A stretch of 12,887 bases of DNA, taken from the NCBI GenBank assembly GCA_023433585.1, contig JAEZCL010000259.1, forward strand, positions 1 through 12,887, written 5' to 3'. A program made the translations under genes and the position numbers. Origin of the DNA: Pseudomonadota bacterium (GTDB taxonomy: Bacteria; Pseudomonadota; Alphaproteobacteria; Caulobacterales; Caulobacteraceae). Positions within the stretch are counted from its first letter, which is position 1. Each line of letters begins with the position of its first letter. The notes beneath the pieces were generated by a model that saw only the letters and a program-made list of their open reading frames with translations, was not told the origin of the DNA and did no database searches. This document shows positions 12,401 through 12,887 of the stretch, piece after piece.

Positions 12401-12887
12401 GTGCTTACCGATGCCGCGCTCAAGAATTTGAGACCAAAATCAAAAGCTTACAAGAGTACCGACAGGGACGGCTTGTACGCCTATGTTTCGCCGGGCGGGG
12501 CGATCTCGTTCCGGTACGACTACCGCTTCAACGGTCGGCGCGAGACGCTCACGCTTGGACGTTACGGACGCGGCGGGTTGAGCCTCGCCCAGGCCCGTGA
12601 ACGGCTGTTCGAGATCAAGCGGACGATCGCGGACGGCGTCTCGCCGGCGCTGGAGAAGCAGCGGGCCAAACGTCGTCTGAAGGAGGCCCACAGCTTCGAG
12701 CATGTCGCCCAGCGCTGGATGGACACCGCGCCCATGGCGGACAGCACCCGTAATATGCGGCGGTCGATCTTCAATCGGGAAGTCCTGCCGCAATGGCGGA
12801 CCCGGCTGCTCAGCGAGATCACGCCCGACGATCTCAGGGCGCATTGCAAGTCGATCGTCGATCGCGGGGCGCCCGCGACCGCCATCC
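12401..12887 (+). CDS. P4-type tyrosine integrase, 3' part beyond window
   Basis: The first 162 codons are visible; the gene runs off the window. It starts at GTG, with GAGGGG 8 nt upstream and an in-frame stop at 12386 that excludes any earlier start. The N-terminal Arm-DNA-binding domain (DUF4102) covers about residues 1-85: LTDAALKNLRPKSKAYKSTD, RDGLYAYVSPGG, FRYDYRFNGRRETLTLGRYG and LSLAQARERL. The SAM-like core-binding domain begins near SFEHVAQRW and continues through LPQWRTRLLSEITPDDL. The catalytic Arg-His-Arg-Tyr residues lie beyond the end and cannot be checked. Such enzymes integrate islands at tRNA or housekeeping-gene 3' ends. Position and orientation directly after guaA fit that. 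Whether the full gene is intact is unknown. Confidence 0.9.
   Translation, partial: MLTDAALKNLRPKSKAYKSTDRDGLYAYVSPGGAISFRYDYRFNGRRETLTLGRYGRGGLSLAQARERLFEIKRTIADGVSPALEKQRAKRRLKEAHSFEHVAQRWMDTAPMADSTRNMRRSIFNREVLPQWRTRLLSEITPDDLRAHCKSIVDRGAPATAI

Larger units (their letters stand above)
12111..12887. mobile_element. probable left end of an integrative element at guaA
   Basis: Directly after guaA the sequence changes character: lower GC in the 12311-12365 leader, repeated short motifs and a P4-type integrase reading away from guaA. The 3' end of guaA is a known integration site for genomic islands. The exact att site cannot be fixed because the other junction lies outside the window; the boundary given is simply the end of guaA. 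Apart from the terminators and repeats listed separately, 12111-12400 holds no gene I can support. Confidence 0.6.

Overview
The window looks like an alphaproteobacterial chromosome, most likely Caulobacterales (Brevundimonas- or Caulobacter-like). This is inferred from high GC throughout, GTG starts, 4-nt overlapping genes, the family mix (DUF2061, MAPEG and RsmB-like next to gua genes) and a promoter before ychF that fits the Caulobacter housekeeping form. It is not proven by a marker gene.

Layout. Bases 25-6203 lie on the minus strand. Reading in the direction of transcription there is a two-domain DUF2061 membrane protein with a His-rich linker (6203-5640). A four-gene set follows: a DUF2946 leader protein with a CxxC motif (5577-5197), a TonB-dependent receptor (5118-3052), a PepSY-type membrane protein (3048-1708) and a PCu(A)C copper-chaperone lipoprotein (1693-1196). 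The conserved GTPase/ATPase ychF (1122-25) comes last and has its own candidate promoter. The four-gene set reads as a copper uptake and delivery operon. Its first gene belongs to the family that in Bordetella (CruR) acts as a copper-sensing upstream ORF controlling a TonB-dependent receptor.

Bases 6331-12110 lie on the plus strand: guaB, a block of REP-like palindromes, a MAPEG membrane protein, an RsmB-like rRNA m5C methyltransferase, an MTA/SAH nucleosidase, and guaA. The last four genes are joined by 4-nt overlaps, so the two GMP-synthesis enzymes flank a methyltransferase and the enzyme that clears its by-product SAH. The methyltransferase carries an in-frame palindromic insertion of about 154 bp, adding roughly 51 residues between SAM motif I and the following strand.

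From 12111 to the end is the probable left end of an integrative element at the 3' end of guaA, a known island hotspot. It holds two rho-independent terminators, repeated 9-mers, a locally AT-rich leader and the first 162 codons of a P4-type tyrosine integrase that starts at GTG and runs off the window. The most interesting items are the copper leader gene with its operon, the palindromic insertion in the methyltransferase, and the repeat-rich guaA/integrase junction.
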